Positions 33,440 to 48,800 are shown, numbered from the stretch's first letter. The stretch is DNA of 64,000 nucleotides from Psylliodes chrysocephalus (GCA_927349885.1 OV651813.1:2593553-2657552), one strand, 5' to 3'. Notes: generated by a model from the letters alone, not told the origin. Program-made: numbers and translations.

Positions 33440-34450
33440 GTCTCTACCGGCCGAGGGAAAAAGATGTTTGCGAGTTAGTACGAGCTCATGGGGAAAAAAC
33501 GTTCGCATAAGATCTCAAGTTAGTACAAGCTTATGAAAGTTTGTACACTGTTAACTTGTGTAGGCTCGTACAAGCTCAGGAATGTTCATATAAGCTTGAT
33601 CAAGCTCTGGTAACGGCGCGCACAAACTCATGAAGGTTCGTAAAAGCTTTTTAAAGTTTGCATACGTTCGCACATACTCTAGCGAGCTATTATGACCTTG
33701 TAAACGTTTGTATTGGTTCAAATAGAAATGAAAAGGCTTGTAAAAAATATTGGATATTGATATACGCTCGTGAAGGATCATTCAAACTCATGGAGATCCT
33801 AAGCTGTTGGTTTGTCCCAAGCTGATGAAGGTTTGTACGCTGTTTAACAGTTCAGACTTGTGTAGACTCGTACAAGCTCGGGAATGTTCATATAAGCTTG
33901 TGTAAGCTCTGGTAACGGCTTGCACAAACTCAAGAAGGTTCGTACAAGATTTCTAAAGTTCGCGTACGTTCGCAGTTGTTCGCACACACTCTAGCGAGCT
34001 AGTGTGACCTTGTAAACGTTTGTATTGGTTCAAATAGATATAAAAAGGCTCGTAAAAATTCTTGGATATTCATATAAGCTTGTGAAGGATTATTCAAACT
34101 CATGGAGGTCCTAAGCTATGTTGGTTTGTCCCAAGCTGTTGAAGGTTTGTACGCTGTTTAACAGTTCAGACTTGTGTAAACTCGTACAAGCTCGGGAATG
34201 TTCATATAAGCTTGTGCGAGCTCTGGTAACAGCTTGTACAAACTCAAGAAGGTTCGTACAAGATTTTTAAAGTTCGCATACGTTCGCACACACTCTAACG
34301 AGCTAGTATGACCTTGTAAACGTTTGTATTGGTTCAAATAGATATAGAGGCTCGTAAAAATTCTTGGATATTCATGTAAGCTTGTGAAGTGTTAAGAATC
34401 ATTCAAACTTATGGAGATCCTAAGCTATGTTGGTTTGTCCCAAGGTGAAT
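33440..34450. repeat. About 305-313 base minisatellite, three units (copy 1)
   Basis: Units are marked by CTCGTACAAGCTC[AG]GGAATG at about 33567, 33869 and 34182, followed by TTCATATAAGCTTG, and later CTTGTAAACGTTTGTATTGG. Within each unit short GTACAAGCT/AAGCTTGT words recur, so the unit is itself built from smaller repeats. Confidence 0.85.
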
Positions 34451-34675
34451 CTGCTCTTCACAGGGAACGTGTAGATAATACAGTTTTTGTAAAAATAAAA
34501 TCAACGTCTTCAAATAATTAGAAAGATCGCGACATTTTTTTAGAGATCGACAAATATTTGATATATGGGTTGATTATATTCAGGTCAATTTTACGGGTTT
34601 ATATTTTCCAAAAGGAAGATGTTCTGTAGTATAATTGCTTAAGCGCAAAAGTGGTTATTCATGGTATACAGTATT

Positions 34676-34741
34676 GAAAGAAAGAAAGGAAAAGGAAGGA
34701 AGCAAGAAAGAAAGAAAGGAAGGAACGAAGGAAGGAAGGAC
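34676..34741. repeat. (GAAA/GGAA)n microsatellite (copy 1)
   Basis: Purine-only run of GAAA and GGAA words. Also at 49449-49503 with a different length. Confidence 0.85.
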
Positions 34742-34875
34742 TGTCTCATCATGTTGACGAACTTGGACCATAATTCTTTTTGAGGAGGAAAAAAAAATAT
34801 CACGACCTCATTAAATAACAGGTGTTAATTTTATGCAGAATGGAACTGTGACTTTTAAGCAAAAAATAAATCAAA

Positions 34876-35375
34876 NNNNNNNNNNNNNNNNNNNNNNNNN
34901 NNNNNNNNNNNNNNNNNNNNNNNNNNNNNNNNNNNNNNNNNNNNNNNNNNNNNNNNNNNNNNNNNNNNNNNNNNNNNNNNNNNNNNNNNNNNNNNNNNNN
35001 NNNNNNNNNNNNNNNNNNNNNNNNNNNNNNNNNNNNNNNNNNNNNNNNNNNNNNNNNNNNNNNNNNNNNNNNNNNNNNNNNNNNNNNNNNNNNNNNNNNN
35101 NNNNNNNNNNNNNNNNNNNNNNNNNNNNNNNNNNNNNNNNNNNNNNNNNNNNNNNNNNNNNNNNNNNNNNNNNNNNNNNNNNNNNNNNNNNNNNNNNNNN
35201 NNNNNNNNNNNNNNNNNNNNNNNNNNNNNNNNNNNNNNNNNNNNNNNNNNNNNNNNNNNNNNNNNNNNNNNNNNNNNNNNNNNNNNNNNNNNNNNNNNNN
35301 NNNNNNNNNNNNNNNNNNNNNNNNNNNNNNNNNNNNNNNNNNNNNNNNNNNNNNNNNNNNNNNNNNNNNNNNNNN
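34876..35375. other. Assembly gap, 500 N
   Basis: Exactly 500 N between the two copies of the 14.3-14.6 kb RBM25 3'-half segment. Confidence 0.99.
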
Positions 35376-36580
35376 ACACGTGTTTTATGAAGTGGCTATA
35401 CAGGTTGTTATAGTATACAGGGTGCTAAATCATTTAAAAACAATAATTTTGAAGTTAATTCTTTTAACTTCTAACAATATATTTTATTTTTTAATGTATT
35501 TTACTTAACACTTTTTTGACTAGTCTGATAGGATTTTACATTATGTACCTAGTGTATAATGCTCAAAGATGAATAAATTCTATTTCTATTAGCTGTAACT
35601 AGGTCATTATTAGAAGGAGCATCTGCTTCATTTTGCTTGATATTAAATATAATTATATTTTTCTTCCTTGTTTCCCTGTTGGAGACTTCACCAAGCACTG
35701 AATCAATGTCACCAACAGCTTTAACATCACGCGTTGATGATTAGGAAGACAGGTCCTGGACTTGTTTGTTCAAGCTAGGTTAAATTTAGTTTATCATTTT
35801 CCAATCCTCTAATATTGCCCTTAAGTAAATCAATTTCCGTAGCCAATGCTGCTCAAAAAAATATTACATCTACAATCGTTTTTGTTTCGCTTCTCCTGTA
35901 AAATTAACATTTATAAGGTTATGGCACTATTGAAACAGGGTGCGATATATTAATTAGTTAAATCCTCAATTTTTTAGAGAAAATTAGTTTATCACAATGC
36001 AGGTCACTTAATCTACAAGTAGATATAAAAAAATTTTAAACTTTTACGTTTTTACCAGTGAAAAATAGTTTTTTGTTAAAACAACCATGTACCTGTATAG
36101 ACTCACTACTAACATGTATATGTTCAAAATGCTTGCGGCGAACCTCTTGGTAACATCCTAATCTGAAATAAAAATGTCTTATTCAACATCTCAGGAGTGA
36201 CCGATCTAATCGCAAGCGTTATTCGTCTTCTTAAGTCAGCTAGGTTTTAATATTTCCGAAACAGTTAGGCATAGGATAGGTACATAAAAGGTACAGAGGT
36301 ACATAAAATGTCCTCTAGAATTTTCTGAAAAATTCAAAAATTTGAAAATATACAGGGTGTTGCATTTAAAATAAGGAAAATGATATTGGCCACTGTTACA
36401 TGACAAACCCTGTATTAAAAGTTTCTGTTAAAAAAATGCGCAACTAAAAATACCAATCGACATGTCCGAGCGTTTTTCCGAACACGCCCCCATTTATTTA
36501 TTCCACACTGTACAGAATGTTTTAAAAGTCAAATATTAATAAAACTTACCCAAACGCCCTTAAGATATCCAACATATTCT

Positions 36581-36586
36581 TTTATT
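36581..36586 (-). promoter_or_regulatory. RBM25 poly(A) signal (copy 2)
   Basis: AATAAA on the minus strand downstream of the copy 2 stop codon. Confidence 0.55.
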
Positions 36587-36780
36587 AATCAATCAATCAA
36601 TCACTTGATAAATACAATGCAAATTCATGTAAAATGGATGGATAACAGAACATACAAAAATATGTATTATAAAATAATTATTTTAAATTCTATCATGTAT
36701 TTGATGTATGACAAATTTAAGAACTTAAAATTAAAAACAAAGTCTGTATATACACAAGTAAAAAAATTGTCCATTTCATA

Positions 36781-36873
36781 TTATTTTCCTAATCCTAATT
36801 TTTTCGCTTCGACTTCGTAAATTAATAACCTCCACATTTTCACAACGAATACTTCGGCCTCTTCGTCCAACAC
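36781..36873 (-). CDS. RBM25: RBM25 exon 14 and stop (copy 2)
   Basis: 93 nt encoding VLDEEAEVFVVKMWRLLIYE, VEAKKLGLGK and TAA. This is the C-terminal helix of PWI. Confidence 0.95.
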   Translation of the reverse strand: MLDEEAEVFVVKMWRLLIYEVEAKKLGLGK

Positions 36874-39800
36874 CTGAAAAGAAAAACAATTTGTAATATT
36901 TGAAATCAAGTGATCTGGACGGTCTTACCATTTGTACATCTTCCAGGATGACTTGTGGCTGCGATCCGGCTAATACTTTTGAACAAATAAAATCTACAAG
37001 CGTCGGTTCGGGCTCGCCGATGTATTCGATGATTTTCTTATTGATCCAGGGCCGGATCTTTTTTTCCATTAGTACGTTGTCGATGGCACTCCAATCTAGG
37101 TGATACGTGAATAAAGCGTCCTTTTCCGTCGGTATTTTTTCTATTAGAGATTTTATATTTTTCCGCTTCTCTTCCTGAGATTTCGATTCGTCCAATTTCT
37201 TCTCGCCGTTCTCTTTACTCTCCTTTTTCGATTTCTTATCTTCGTTATAATCTGAAATTCATTCAATTAGTATATATACATCACGTTAAAAATTAATTTT
37301 ATGTTTGAATTACTACCAAAATAATGTAAAAAAATCAGTTGTAACTACTATGAAGGTAAGGAATAAAATGACGTTACATTTGAACTACTTTGGATCAAAT
37401 AAAGTAATTAATACATTTGATTGATTACTTAAATTACTAAGAAAAAAGAAGATATGGTGGTGGGATATTAGCCAAACTGAGAGCATAGCGATAGCGGGGA
37501 TATGGTAGTTGCCACATGTTCGCTGTAAAAGCATGGCTATGCCTAATACAAAATAATAAGTACTGTAGATTTAAAATACCAACAATTGTGGAAAAAATAT
37601 TCCTGTAACTTCAAGAATATGCTATGGAAATAACTAAATGGGTTGATATGTTTTAACTAAAAGGAAAAAATGAACTACTAAACGCTTTTAAATTATGAAC
37701 AAAATGAATAACTCTTAATAACCAGTTCAAATCTACCTTAGGACGACATTGGTTTACGTAATACTCTGTATAATACAATACAATGGATAAAAAAAAAATA
37801 GAGACTGACCTAGCGGTACTAATTTTCGTTTCTTAACCTGAGTATTACTATCATCTTCGTCCGGATTAAACACCTCTCTGAGATCGGATTTTCTACGTTT
37901 CGAGTCTCTAGTGGGCGATTGTAAGGTAATAGGTTTGGCCAGGGTGATTTTCATTCCCGTACCGGTGGGCGGAGCGACGTGGTCGTCATGATTTGATATG
38001 AACGAATGTTTGGAGTCTTCGTCGGGCGCCTGAACTTGCGTCCACTAAAATAAAAAAACAAATATTCAATTTTGAAACTAGGGATGATTTATAGAACTAG
38101 TTGAATAAAATCTGCTTTCAATTGTAAAAAAATATTTAACTAAATGAAACCTACATAGATGTGTTTTCCACTAACTATAATATGAAATTTGACATTTTTA
38201 GGAAACAGTTGGTTTTTAACATATATAAATTATACATTTTTTAAAAATAAAAAAGTTTTATATAGACCGCAAATGTCGTAAATCAAAGATTCATGTGAAA
38301 AATTATATAAGGAACACAACCATATAGGTTTTATTTGGTTCTACGTAGATTTTTTTTTCTTCGAAGCGAATTAGCGATCTGGATTTACTCCATTAAGCGA
38401 GATGTCGTACCTGAGCAGAATTGGAATTGTCCATGGAAGCGCTTTCAGGCTCTGGAGGGGCAGGACTGTAATGGATTTCAGCTTCTATATCACTATCGCT
38501 GTCTATCGGTTCGGCTTCAACAGCTGCTAGTTCTTGAGCTGCTTGTTCCATTATATACCTTAAAAAAATAATTTTAAATTAACGAATATTTAACGGTATT
38601 TGTTAATTTACTTTTCGCGTTCTTCCCGTTTTCGTTGCCTATCCCGTTCTCTGTCCAATTCCCGCATTCTTTCCCGTTCGCGTGCCTTCTGCCTCTCCAT
38701 TTCCCGCTCTTTCTCGCGTTCCTTTTGTTTCCAATGTTCTAAATTGACGTCGATCAGCAATTTTGGCTTATATTGTTCTTCTCGCTCCCTCTTCGCCTTA
38801 AATAAAAAATAAAATTTAGTTCCGATATTACAGGGCGTAATACTTCACTTACCCTTTCGAATTCCGCGTTCGGATCTTCATGTTCGCCGGAGAATATCCT
38901 ATTTTTTAACTCTTCTATTTCCTCCTTTTCTTTTAATCGATCTCTATTGTCCATTTCGGCTTCTTTCAAACGCTCCGCCACCCTTTTTTGAAGCTCCCTT
39001 CCCCTGAAACGAACGAAAAATAAAAACTGTCGGAACTTGATGGCTAGCGAAGAATCTTACTTGTAATATTTAATATCGTCCCTTTCGTCATCGTAATCTT
39101 CGAGGAACTCTTTTAACCGTTTGGCATCGTGTTCTCTTTCCTCCTCCTTCAATCGTTCCTTCTCCCGTTCTTTCTCGTACTCTTTGGCTTTGCGCCTTTC
39201 TCTAGTTTCCCAAGCCCTAAAAATTAAACGGTTTAGAACGATTGACCCAGCTTCCAGGATAACAATTTATTACCTTAATCTCTCCTGATAGGCGGCCTCC
39301 TTTTCTCTAGCCCTCCGTTCGGCTTTTTTCTTCTCTTTCGCTTCGTCCTCCATCTCTTTCTCCTTCAAGAGATCTCTCGAGCTGCGGCGATCGTCGCGAT
39401 GATCGCGTTCCCGTTCCTTGTCCCGTTCACGTTCCCGCTCGCGATCCCTGTCGCGATCGCGTTCTCTGTCCCTGTCTCGTTCGCGTTCCCGCTGCTCCCG
39501 TTCCCTCTCGCGCTCTTTCTCCTTTTCGCGCTCGCGCTCCCTGTCGCGTTCGCGTTCTTTTTCGCGCTCCCTATCGCGATCTCTATCTCTCTCTCTGCTC
39601 TTTTCGTGGGACCTGGAAATAAAAAAGTGAATAATTAAGTCGGAAAAGGGAGAAAATTCGCTTCTAATTCGATTTCGGGCTGTAGGACATGGCGTGGCTA
39701 ATAATTTAACGGTAAGTCATTACATTCTTGTCTACTTACTCCACCGTGAGCTTTTTCTTTCTAAAATAAAATTTTGAATATAAATTTTCTTATTTATTTT

Positions 39801-42800
39801 ACAGAATAAAAATGAATAATGTCGAAATTATGATGCAAACTAACTTCGGTAGTTCCTTAGAGCTCAATTTTAGAGCCGTCATTATTTATTGTTAGCGTGA
39901 TCGGAAAGTATACGATGATAGATCGATAGATCACACATTTAATGCAAAATTAGTTCCGTCCGATTTCTCCCAGTTACCGAATCACTTACAGAAATCAAAA
40001 CTAAATAGATATTTCGAAGGTTTCAATCGTTCATATATAATATATATATATTTTTTTTAGAATTGAAATGACTAAGAAGTGAATACAATTTTCCCCAAAA
40101 ATTAGTTTTTTCCAATTTATCCCCGTATTTCAAAAGAAGAAAAGAATTACCTGGACCTTGATCGCCGCCTTTTCCTCTCCTCTTTGTCCTTCTTTCTTGC
40201 AGGACTGGGCGAATGAGATAGAGATCTGTCCCTGTCTCGCGACGACTTGTCCTTTTCTTTTTCTTCGCGTTTCTTGCGCACCTCTTTTTCTTCCTCTTGT
40301 TTCTAAAATCAAAAATGGTCTCCTTTAAAGGGGTGACGCGTTGACCGGGAGCTGTTTTATTTAGATAAATGAAAATCATACCGTCACATACCCAGTGGCA
40401 AATTGCAGTTAATCGTTTAAGACTTTAGGGGAAGGTATTATTTTTGCTGTAATTGTTTAGAAAGAATTGTAATTAATTACTCTTTTTTGAAATCGTCAAG
40501 ATAACATTAGTAATTTCTGAAATACAATATAATGGATAGGAATTGAACGGTATGTCTTTTTTTTTTTGGGACAATTTTAGATTGAAATAAAGATATTTTA
40601 CGTAGAAAATTGTATTGAATAAATATCTATTTAATCCTTACAAATTTTAGTATTTTATATAAAGTGTTTCATTAATAATACGTCATAGAGTAGTAGTGGG
40701 AAAGTGCTTGTTTGTAGGTGTTTTATTTAAATATTTACTAGGATTTTGGTCCATTATTTTATATTGTTTAATATTTCATCAGTGGAATCGTCATTTTAAT
40801 AGGATTGTTTAATTATTTAACTATTATTTTATTAAATTAAATACAGGAAGATACTGTCACTATGCCCTCAATGAGTTTGGAAACATTTAGATTATTTTTT
40901 TAATAAAAAGGGGCAGTTTCCAACTTAAATTTAGCAATTTAGTTGGTTTCTCTAGAATTTATAGTTACTTCACAATCAATTATAAAACTTCGAATAAATA
41001 GGCCATGCTCCCCGTTTTTCTTGTAGTGGCGAAGCCGGTTCGCCACGTCATCGGCGCCGATCGCCTGCTATAGAGTTAGGTTTATGTAGTAAGTATTACT
41101 CCTTTGCCCTTGTTTGTGTTATTCAAAATATCTGCTCAAAATAAAGTATTCATGTGCGAAAAGGAGAGAAAATACGGAAACAGTTTTGTAATGCAATGAA
41201 GAAAGACTAAAATAAACAAAGTTCTTTCGAATAGGTACATGTAATCGGTTTTGTTGTGAAGATCATTTTGAGGTAAGTTAATTTCAAATTAATTAAGATA
41301 TATATTACTACAGTAGTAATTTTAGTCGTACTTGTACTTGCAATAAAAGATCTATAAAAATTCATTTAAAAAGCAAAAGCCGAAACAATGGGACAGGTAC
41401 TCTATTTTATGTAAATATTAATATGAACCATAGTCCTTGTAAAAGCCATTGAAGATCAGATGGATTTTCCATACCTAATATGTATTTTATTACAATTACA
41501 AACTATCTTTTAGTATTATGTAAACTGTGATTCCTGGTATTTTTAATAATATAGAAATTTGTAGGTAAACAGTATAGAAACATCGATTTCTTAGGGCATA
41601 AATAAGAAAATAGAGATTTTTATTAATATTTGATATACTGGGTCTTGCAAAAAAACATTTAGAAAATGTTTAAAGCAGATAAAGATGGAAGAGAATATAA
41701 TAGTATTGTTTTTTTTTATTCCAGCTTGAAACTGATATGGAAAACTATATAGAGAGGAAGATGATGAGCGGAAACGTAAGGCTCAGAAAGGGTGTTTTAC
41801 CTCATATTTTTAAGTGTCAGCAATCAGGTTCCTGAGAGAGGTGCAGCAGCGGAAAGACGTCGCGTTAAAATCCTTCAAAATATAGTCATCAAATCTCATA
41901 CACTTAAAAATCAGTGGAGTGGGTTGATTTTAGTAGTGGTAGTGATGCTATTGAAAACGACCCACTCGATCTCTTTGATGGCGGACCTACTCTTGGTCCT
42001 AACAACAATCATATGAGACATAAAAAAATCTAAGATCTAAACAAGTCTAAACTGATACCACAAACAAGTCAAATATGTTATGTTCTCCAATAAAAAGAGC
42101 AGTATCACATGTAAGTACCTGTATCAAATTTAAACTGACAAATAGTCACAGATATATAGATATATTAAAAACGTTGCTTTTTCTGAAAATCCAAAGAAAC
42201 TTAACAGAGATAATAATAAATTATGATTAATTCTATCAAATGCCTTTAAGTAGTCAATCAAAACAAGAACACATAATTTATTTTCATCAACTGCAGTTAA
42301 TATATCATCAGTTACTTTAAGAATTGCAGTTATTTATTTTGGTTTTCTACATACTTACGTATTCGCTTATCAATCACTTTTTCAAAATTTTTAGATAAAG
42401 TTGATAATAAACTAACAGGACGAAGATCTTTAAATTCTTGTGGTACGTTACATTTTGGTATTGGCATGACTTCTGCCAGCTTCCATTCCGACGGATAAGT
42501 GGAGTGTTTTATGCAATAGTTAAAAATATGTTTAAGAAATTGTAAGATGTAGGGGCAACTGTTCAAAATCATTGTAATACTGATTTGATCACATCCCATT
42601 GCCTTAGACTTTATAGACAATATATAGCGATAAATTTAATTTTTAAAGTCGAAACAGAAATCGTATTCATATAATTTTTATGTTTGATAGTATTGCAAAA
42701 GTTCAATATCAATTGTAGAATTTTCGCTAGAGCTACTAATAAAATAATTGTTAATGTGGTCAACGTTAGACAGTGAGTAAGGGACCAAATTAGAACAGTC

Positions 42801-45800
42801 TTTTTTGTTATAAATGTGTAAATTTCTACGTACTTTCCAAAAGGAATTTCCTGCGTTGCGAATTTTAAACTATAAGTATGCTTTTTTTTCTAAATTTATA
42901 GTTTTATTAGTTAAATTTCGCAACTGCTTATAATATTCAAAATGATGAGGATTATTTGTTTTCTTAAATCTATGCAGCCATGCAGTTTGGAAGATCGTCA
43001 GTAAATATATGTCAAATCTTTAGGCGCACTGTTCCTTAGTTATCAAAGTACTTTAAATAATGAATTATATGGCCACCTCCTAACAAAATAGCTAAACATT
43101 TGTCAATAGCATTTATAAAATCGTTATTTGTAGTAGAATAACTAGTCATTGCCAGGGAATCAATTTGGGACAAATTGTCTGACTGACCACGAACGAATCC
43201 CTGCTCCATTATTATTAACAAGTCGACACGTCAACTCGCAAAATCACTCTGTTGGGCGCCAAAATGGCGACTAGCCAGTATCATTTTGTAGAACCAATCG
43301 GCGCTGATGAGGTAACGCCCTAAATGGGACGGCATTCCAGGCGATATAAAATAACCCAAGACTGTCTACGTAAGTTAGTGGCATATGGAAAACTTTTTTA
43401 TTATTAGTTTTAGGAAAAAGTTATTATTCATGTCTTGAAACGTAAAATTCAATCATCAATCAATCAAATTTTATCAGTCCTATACTGGGTTTGTACTTTA
43501 TTCTTGAGCAATATTTATATTTCTTGACATACCTCGTATACGGCTGAAAAAATTTAATATATGATGGTTGAATTTTAGGTTTTAGACTATCCAAAACTAT
43601 TTATAAAGGAAACATTTTTTTGATAAAACTAATAATAGTTTTCCATATATAGCCAGCTTACGTAGACATTCGTATATGCCCATTAATAGTGTCAATGGTT
43701 ATCTTTTACAAAGTGATATTAATGCATTGAAAGACTGGTCAGTGAAGAACTATATGTCACTTAATATCAACGTTACACAATTACTTTTTGTAGAAAACAT
43801 GACAAGATGTATGTATCGACCATACAAGACACTAAACAACTACTTCCTTTCGGACGTTGAATTTTAAGCGCTATATACGTGTTGGCGATCTTATTTGAAT
43901 TTGATATTAGTGAAACACCCTGTATACTTACTTTCAATCTTATAAAAAAATATAAACGTTATTTTTTTACCCTTTTTTAAATCTAAAGACATACCGTTTT
44001 CATGTAAGATATCCGCATTAAAAATATTTTCGAGAATAAATAAAAATATTGCTAAAAAAAATCAGTATACAGGATGGATCATAACTAACGGGATACAGAG
44101 TAACCACACATTATTTGTGTATCGAAATATAAGGATTGGACCAAATATGCCTTGGTAAAAAAAAGGTTGAAATAATTTTAAGATTATGTATCCTATTAAT
44201 TTTGGACCACCCTGTATATTAATATTTAATTTTAATAAATGCAAAAGGATAATTTTCGAATCATTTAAAACATTGTATTATGCCTACGAACAATTTCAAA
44301 AAAATTCTAAACATCGGTTTTCTTTGGATATCTTACACTTTTTTTTAGTTAAGCAAAAAATATTTACCAAAATCAATACAATAGATCTGTGAATTTACAT
44401 TTGAGAAGCGGTTGTATTCGGATGTTGTATGATTGAAGAAATAAAGTATATTATTCCTTTCTCAAATATAATCCCATCAGAAAATATGAAATTTTGTTTA
44501 TCGCACCAGTGACAGTAAAGAATTTGCAACGAACAAAAAAATTATGTATGGGACTGCAAATATTTAATTATTTTACAAGACGAATACAATTTGGTTATTT
44601 TTAGCCTATATATGATAAGTTGTAGAAAATCAAAATTCAATATTTCTTTTTTTAATTCTATCAAATTATGTTTTGTTAGAAAACTATCAGTATGATTAAA
44701 AGTGAGAAATAATGTACAGTGTCTCCAAAAGATTGGGACACAGCTTAACTATAGAATCCTGAGATATTTTCAAAATTATCTGGTTAAGTAGGTATAAAAC
44801 GTGTTTTAGAAAAAAAAAAAAAAAATAATTTATCACATAAGAAAAAAACTCCACATTAAACTCCTGTGATATACTGATTTTATGTTAAAAGATAAATATT
44901 CCTGATATCTAGATATTTCCTATAAAATGCAGAAGTCATCAGATCAGATTTTAGTGTTTTTTTACTTTAAGACTGGGTTTACGTGAAAATTGGCGCGAAC
45001 AAAATGGATGTAAAAATTTAACTATACCATAACCTGTAATATACATACATTGGTGCCAATGGATATAATGTAATAGCTACAGTAGAATACCACAATTGTA
45101 GATAGTGACTCATGTTGTAAAGAAATTTTATAGGCCAATCAAATTAGACGTTTACCATGTACAAAAAAAGTTATTTTTAATAGTTGTTGATTTTTTGAAT
45201 ACCGACAAAAGGAGAAATAGTATTAATTAATAAACAAATTAGTGGGGTATTGCAAAATTTATTTAATCTCTTACTAATTTACAAAAACCTTCTCCTTCTA
45301 CTAAAACCTTTTTATTACCTTATTATTACCCATATTGGTAACGACTCAGGATTTTTTGAAGTAGGTTTAAACGCATTTGTTTCTAAAACGACTGGAGATT
45401 ATCATGAGGAAATGAATGCAAAACATTATGAAAAATGGTTTTCAGATATTCTCTTAAAAATCGAACCAGAATCTGTTATTGTTATGGATAACACTCCATA
45501 TCACAGCCGGCGTGTAGAACAGTTACCAACCACCAAATGAAGAAAAGTCCAGATTGCAGATTGGCTTAGTAAGAAAAATATTAAATTCAATGAACCAATT
45601 TTAAAAATTGAGTTACTAAACTTAGCACGGCGTCATAAAGATAAATATGTCAAATATGTATTAGATATTAAACTATTATTACTATTACTATCATCTCAAA
45701 AGACTATTACAGTTTATAACAAGGATATATAAAAAATATACGAGCCCTGTCTCAGTGAAGTTGGCCCAACCCCACAAAACATATTTGTGAACTTTATTTA

Positions 45801-48800
45801 AATATTTATGGAAATTTTCCGTGTGTTCCGTATATCACCTAATATTACCGGTGTGGTTAAAAGCGGTTAGTAGCGTTTTCAGGAAGGCTTCTTTTTTGGT
45901 TATTGGTAAGTGAAATATTTACGGAACGCTTGTAAATGTCAAACGCCTCATGTCAGATCAATGTATTTTTTGTTGGATGTTGATGTTTGGATGTCTTTTA
46001 TATTTATGAACTTAAATTAGATATAAGGTAGTTTTTGATGTTTTTACGTTTGCTAAAATATTCCTTCTTAAAAAATTAAAAAAGTCCAAAACAAATTTAA
46101 CTGCTATACATGATTATCACAAATGTCAACGTCAACCATAACAACCGATGAAAAAGTTTGGTCACTATGGTGACAGCTGGTACCAACCGCATTTCAGGAA
46201 CATTGTCCCGTAAATCTACAATTTTCAGGAATTAGACATTTACGGAACGCGATTTGACTAACCAGGTTAACCAAGGTAACATACGGAACAGCAGGATAAT
46301 AAGACAGCGTGGTTTGTAAAATGATTTGTGTTTGACAAAATACATGATGGAGACAACTTAAGTTGAATAGTCGGTTTATCGGATTCAATAAAATCAAGGC
46401 AGGCTTTGTAAAACAAATGATAATATTTGATGTTGCTAAGAAGCCGAATTTGGCGTTTTAATTTAATTAATTTTCGTACATTGGTGTTGTTGTTAACAAC
46501 TAAAAATGGCTCGTGGTAAAGCTGTTTCTGACGAAATAAAGAAAAACCATATATCACTTGCATTTGAAGGGCCAAAATTCTTCCCAAATCGCTGACAGTG
46601 TTAATAAATCGAGATAAACAGTTCGAAATATTATTAAACTGTACAAAACAACTGAATATGTGGTTCAAAAACCGAGAACTGGAAATTATCCGCAACATTC
46701 CAATGCCAAGTTGAGCTTTAAAAAGGATTATCAAGCAAAATTGGCGTGCAAATTATAACAAATTGAGAATATTATGAAATCAGGCAATGTGAAAACATTT
46801 TCCAAGCAATTTGTCACAGAGCTGCCAAAAAAAACTGAGATTTAAAACTTACAAGGTATGCTTGAATACTTTTTGCTTTTTGTTTGTTTTTAATTCAATA
46901 TTTTATAGGCCAAAAAGAAGCCCTTACTGACAAGGATTCAGAAGAAAAATAGACTAGCGTGGGCAAAGGAACATCGGTTATGGTCTTCGCACCAATAGAA
47001 CTCCATTATTTGGAATGATGAAGCCAAATTTAAAATATGCATTGTTGATTATAGGAGTCGTGTCATAAGAACAAAATAAGAAGTATTTCAGAATGACTGT
47101 CTTAAAAAAAAAATTAAGTTTCCAGGTTCTGTTAGAATTTAGGGAGCCATGTCAGCTAAAGGAGTATTATGAATATATTAATGGGCTTAAAAATCTACTT
47201 AAAACCCCCAATTTAAAAAAATGCGTTTAAATAATATGGAATGTATCTTCCAGCAAGATGGTGCCGCTTGTCACACGGCTAAAAAAGTAAAAAAATGGAT
47301 GTTAGAAAACAATATTCCACTTTTAAAATGGACGTCCACTAGCCCAAATCTATCGCCTATTGAAACGTTGTGGCATATCAGAAAAAACAGCTCAGATCAA
47401 ATCCCGCAAGAACCGTTCTAGAATTGCGAACCCGTCTTCAAGAAATGACACTATGTCGAGGTGTATCGAATCAGTAATCAGTCGAAAAGGCAGTGGTAAT
47501 TTGCTGTTATTTGGTTTCGTAATTTTTTTAAATTTATATATACGTATTCGATAATTATTATTGCCGGTTTTTCTCACCTTGTGCATCTTTAAAATAGAAA
47601 AATAATTTTTGTGACAACCAATTCGTTCTAAAATGCTGAAGATAATTTTTAATAATAACCGCACGCCTATGACTCGTCGATTTCCTTTCCCCTCAGACCC
47701 GCAAAGGTCCATGTTAAAAATGTGAGTCACTCTCTACAATTGTGATATTTGACTGTATATGATTTGGATGTTGCAATAAAATAATCAGATTTAACAACTA
47801 GCTGCATTTTCAGTCCATTTTAGTAACCAGTTTGTAATTCAAGGGCATCGCCATCAGAGGGCTACTTGAGTTTAGCCAACCGAAAGATAAATCAATAAAT
47901 ATCACGTACGCTCTAAAAAGTTATCACCAAATTTGTATTGCGACATTTTTATAAAAGTCTCTTTTTGTATGCAAAATTATTTTTTTTTTACTTTTACCGA
48001 GTTAACCAGACAATTTTTGATAAATTTTATTAGTATCCCAATCATTTGAAGATATTTTTATGCAAATTCCCTACAAGCACGATCATAATCTAAAAAAAAA
48101 ACATATCGATTTGAAAGTGGACAATGATTTAAAAAAAATGTCTACAGGAATATTTTCAACTTACACTCGAATCTCTAGCAGAAAATCCCTTATCGTGAGG
48201 TCGGACACGAATCCCAAACACTTGCGACGTCTCAAATTTTTCGTCGATTGATTTCGATTATGACAAGTTAAAACTAGGGACCGTAACTTACAAATACGGT
48301 CCGAAGTTATTATATAGAAATAATAACAATCTAATCTTTCACAAAGTGATTATACAATAATAAATAGTCAAATTTTATAATGCAAGTAAATTGTAACAAA
48401 TGCAAATCGAATCGAGAGTAAATAAAAAAACAATATGCAACGAAAATATTATTTGTGACCTGTTTTTGAAATTCCATTATTGTCAAAAAACATTTTAATT
48501 AACACGTTTCCTGTCAAGTACTTTATTAAAAAGACGTCTCTACCGGCCGAGGGAAAAAGATGTTTGCGAGTTAGTACGAGCTCATGGGGAAAAAACGTTC
48601 GCATAAGATCTCAAGTTAGTACAAGCTTATGAAAGTTTGTACACTGTTAACTTGTGTAGACTCGCACAAGCTCAGGAATGTTCATATAAGCTTGATCAAG
48701 CTCTGGTAACGGCGCTCACAAACTCATGAAGGTTCGTAAAAGCTTTTTAAAGTTTGCATACGTTCGCACATACTCTAGCGAGCTATTATGACCTTGTAAA

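Larger units (their letters stand above)
20266..34875. repeat. Large duplicate of 35376-49650
   Basis: About 14.6 kb running up to the gap. Its first base pairs with the first base after the gap (35376) and its last base with 49650. The offset drifts from 15110 to about 14775 through small indels and one missing minisatellite unit in the partner. Confidence 0.96.

Noticed and set aside
33440..34450. CRISPR-like array
   Set aside because: The repeat unit is over 300 bases, has no short repeat/unique spacer alternation, and the genome is an animal's.
34833..35390. Long ORFs spanning the second N run
   Set aside because: Artefact of 500 N; no real sequence supports them.
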